The notes beneath the pieces were generated by a model. The model did no database searches. It saw only the letters and a list, made by a program, of their open reading frames with translations, and had not been told where the DNA came from. A stretch of 64,000 bases of DNA, taken from positions 372,001 through 436,000 of the forward strand of contig CAWEBF010000009.1 of NCBI GenBank assembly GCA_963807235.1, in the 5' to 3' direction. Both the position numbers and the translations under genes were made by a program. This stretch comes from CAWEBF01 sp963807235 (GTDB lineage: Bacteria; Acidobacteriota; Vicinamibacteria; Vicinamibacterales; UBA2999). Numbering within the stretch: position 1 is the stretch's first letter; each line of letters begins with the position of its first letter. This document shows, in pieces, positions 62,684 through 64,000 of this stretch.

Positions 62684-62735
62684 CGCCCCGCGAAGCGGGG
62701 CAAAGCCAACACTGTCAGCGAAGCGGCGTCGGAGC
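62684..62735. repeat. GC-rich hairpin repeat (CAGTGT box)
   Basis: CGCCCCGCGAAGCGGGGCAA then AGCCAACACTGTCAGCGAAGCGG: a seven-pair stem plus a variant of the box (CAGTGTTGG on the minus strand). It lies in the 199-base gap between the fabF stop and the etfB start together with a second large hairpin. Confidence 0.65.
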
Positions 62736-62769
62736 CGAAGGTGAAGCGCAACTCAGCGACGGCGCTTCG

Positions 62770-62829
62770 CGAGTGTTCCGTCATCGGGATACGCATAACT
62801 GCCACTATCCCGGTGACGGAACACTCTCG
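62770..62829 (-). terminator. Long 21-pair inverted repeat at the fabF end
   Basis: GAGTGTTCCGTCATCGGGAT(A) at 62771-62791 and its complement at 62806-62827, one G-T/A-C mismatch, with a 14-base loop. The fabF stop (62805) is at the base of the loop-side arm, so the arm encodes the last residues 'ESVPSPG'. No T run follows, so this may be a processing or attenuation stem rather than a Rho-independent terminator. Confidence 0.6.
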
Positions 62830-64000
62830 TTGTACCGGCGGAACAGCAGGGTGGCGTTGGTGCCGCCGAACCCGAACGAGTTGGACAGCGCGTAGGTGAT
62901 CGGCATCTCGCGCTTCACGTGGGGCACGTAGTCCAGGTCGCACTCCGGATCGGGGTGATCGAGGTTGATCGTCGGCGGCGCCACTTGGTTATAGACGGCC
63001 AGGGCCGAGATCCCGGCCTCGAGGCCGCCGGCCCCGCCGAGCAGATGCCCGGTCATGGACTTGGTGGACGAGATGGCCACGCGGTTGGCGTGCGCACCGA
63101 AGCATCTCTTGATGGCCATCGTCTCCAGCTTGTCGTTGTAGGGCGTGGAGGTGCCGTGCGCGTTGATGTAGTCCACGGCCGACGGCTCGACCCCGGCCTT
63201 GCGAAGCGCCATCGCCATGGCGCGCACCGCGCCGTCGCCGTCTTCGGAGGGCGCCGTGATGTGGTAGGCGTCGGCCGATACGCCATAGCCCACCATCTCG
63301 GCGTAGATGCGGGCGCCGCGCGCCCGTGCATGCTCCAGCTCTTCGAGGATGAGGACGCCGGCGCCTTCGCCGATGATGAACCCGTCGCGATCGCGGTCGA
63401 ACGGGCGGCTGGCTTTTGCCGGCTCGTCGTTGCGTGTGGAGAGCGCCCGAAGCGACGCGAAGCCGCCCACGCTCATGGGCGTGATCGCGGCTTCGGACCC
63501 GCCGGCGATCATCGCATCGGCATCGCCGCGCTTGATGATCTCGAACGACTCGCCGAGCGCATGCGCCGACGCCGAGCACGCGGTGCACGTGGCCAGGTTC
63601 GGGCCCTTCGCCCCGAACCGGATCGACACCTGCCCGGACGCGAGGTTGATGATGGACGCCGGGATGAAGAATGGAGAGATCCGGCGCGGCCCGCCGTCGA
63701 GCAGCGCACTGTGCTCCCGCTCGATGGTGGCGAACCCGCCGATGCCGGACCCGATGAAGACTCCCACCTGGGGCGCGTTCTCGGGCGTGATGATCAGGCC
63801 CGAGTCTTCGACCGCGAACTGCGACGCCGCGATCGCGAACTGGATGAAGACGTCCATCTTCTTGACGTCTTTCTTGTCAACGTAGTCGAGCGGGTCGAAG
63901 CCGCGGACTTCGGCGGCGATCTGCGCCGCGAAGCCGTTGACGTCGAACCGGGTCACCCGGCCGACGCCGCTCGTGCCGGCCAGCAGTCCGTCCCAGGTCG
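62805..64000 (-). CDS. fabF: Beta-ketoacyl-ACP synthase II, 3' part
   Basis: About 398 residues visible; the start lies beyond the window, since the frame is open to the end ('TWDGLLAGTSGVGRVTRFDVNGFAAQIAAEVRGFDP'). Extends acyl-ACP by condensing malonyl-ACP. Nucleophile Cys in 'GPNLATCTACSASAHALGESF'; His residues in 'DYINAHGTSTPYNDKLE' and 'STKSMTGHLLGGAGGLEA'; Gly-rich end 'LSNSFGFGGTNATLLFRRY'. The last residues come from an inverted repeat. Confidence 0.96.
   Translation of the reverse strand, partial: TWDGLLAGTSGVGRVTRFDVNGFAAQIAAEVRGFDPLDYVDKKDVKKMDVFIQFAIAASQFAVEDSGLIITPENAPQVGVFIGSGIGGFATIEREHSALLDGGPRRISPFFIPASIINLASGQVSIRFGAKGPNLATCTACSASAHALGESFEIIKRGDADAMIAGGSEAAITPMSVGGFASLRALSTRNDEPAKASRPFDRDRDGFIIGEGAGVLILEELEHARARGARIYAEMVGYGVSADAYHITAPSEDGDGAVRAMAMALRKAGVEPSAVDYINAHGTSTPYNDKLETMAIKRCFGAHANRVAISSTKSMTGHLLGGAGGLEAGISALAVYNQVAPPTINLDHPDPECDLDYVPHVKREMPITYALSNSFGFGGTNATLLFRRYNESVPSPG

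Overview
This is a high-GC bacterial chromosome segment, most likely from an Acidobacteriota of the Vicinamibacteria type. The reasons are a secreted protein of the 'VWFA-related Acidobacterial domain' type, a carboxypeptidase-regulatory-like secreted protein, a PEP-CTERM protein, a long membrane UPF0182 protein, and an LPS/diderm gene set (lptE, TonB-type C-terminus, secretin). Many coding regions carry single-base frameshifts, including essential genes such as alaS. Each gene reads cleanly once one base is removed (occasionally added), so I interpret most as sequence errors rather than decay. The frameshifts cluster at about 14.5-24.5 kb, 28.7-29.3 kb and 45.5-47.6 kb. Layout: 1-8.5 kb holds the end of a WYL regulator, UPF0182, truA, a secreted protein, a copper P-type ATPase, a DinB-like protein and a dienelactone-hydrolase-like protein. 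From 28.2 kb down to 8.5 kb the minus strand carries a large Tad (tight adherence) pilus locus. It starts with a second CpaE-like ATPase, a TPR-gluzincin and a PilZ protein. Next come two Flp pilins, CpaA, TadE, CpaB, CpaC, TadG, CpaE, CpaF, TadB and TadC. A 30-residue membrane protein, a lipoprotein and a TPR protein follow. The tail is four genes with ATGA overlaps or short gaps: AAA+ ATPase, secreted double-VWA protein, secreted gluzincin, and membrane-anchored TonB-C protein. I see this tail as the most interesting part of the window. 28.4-31.4 kb: a sigma-54 activator without a receiver domain lies divergently next to a PEP-CTERM protein with a roughly 28-copy SNGGG repeat; a good -24/-12 sequence sits at the start of the PEP-CTERM gene. 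31.4-45.4 kb: tRNA-Pro(CGG) and mixed housekeeping and stress genes (fmdB-like, surE, moaA, bacilliredoxin, msrA, YgjP-like, tsaC/sua5, DUF3810-like, GDSL, rsmE, Ser/Thr kinase, ilvE, pilT). 45.4-64 kb: recX, alaS, PepSY protein, lytic transglycosylase, rpsT, the conserved leuS-lptE-holA run, a histone-deacetylase-like enzyme, a SEC-C protein, an MBL hydrolase, a DUF374 acyltransferase, the ETF module (etfB-etfA-ETF:QO) and the 3' part of fabF. Two or more families of intergenic repeats recur throughout. One is a GC-rich hairpin with a CAGTGTCT box. The other is a palindromic cassette with arms of degenerate 7-8-base tandem repeats around a GGCCGGAACTG core. Both sit at gene ends and sometimes supply stop codons or terminal residues.
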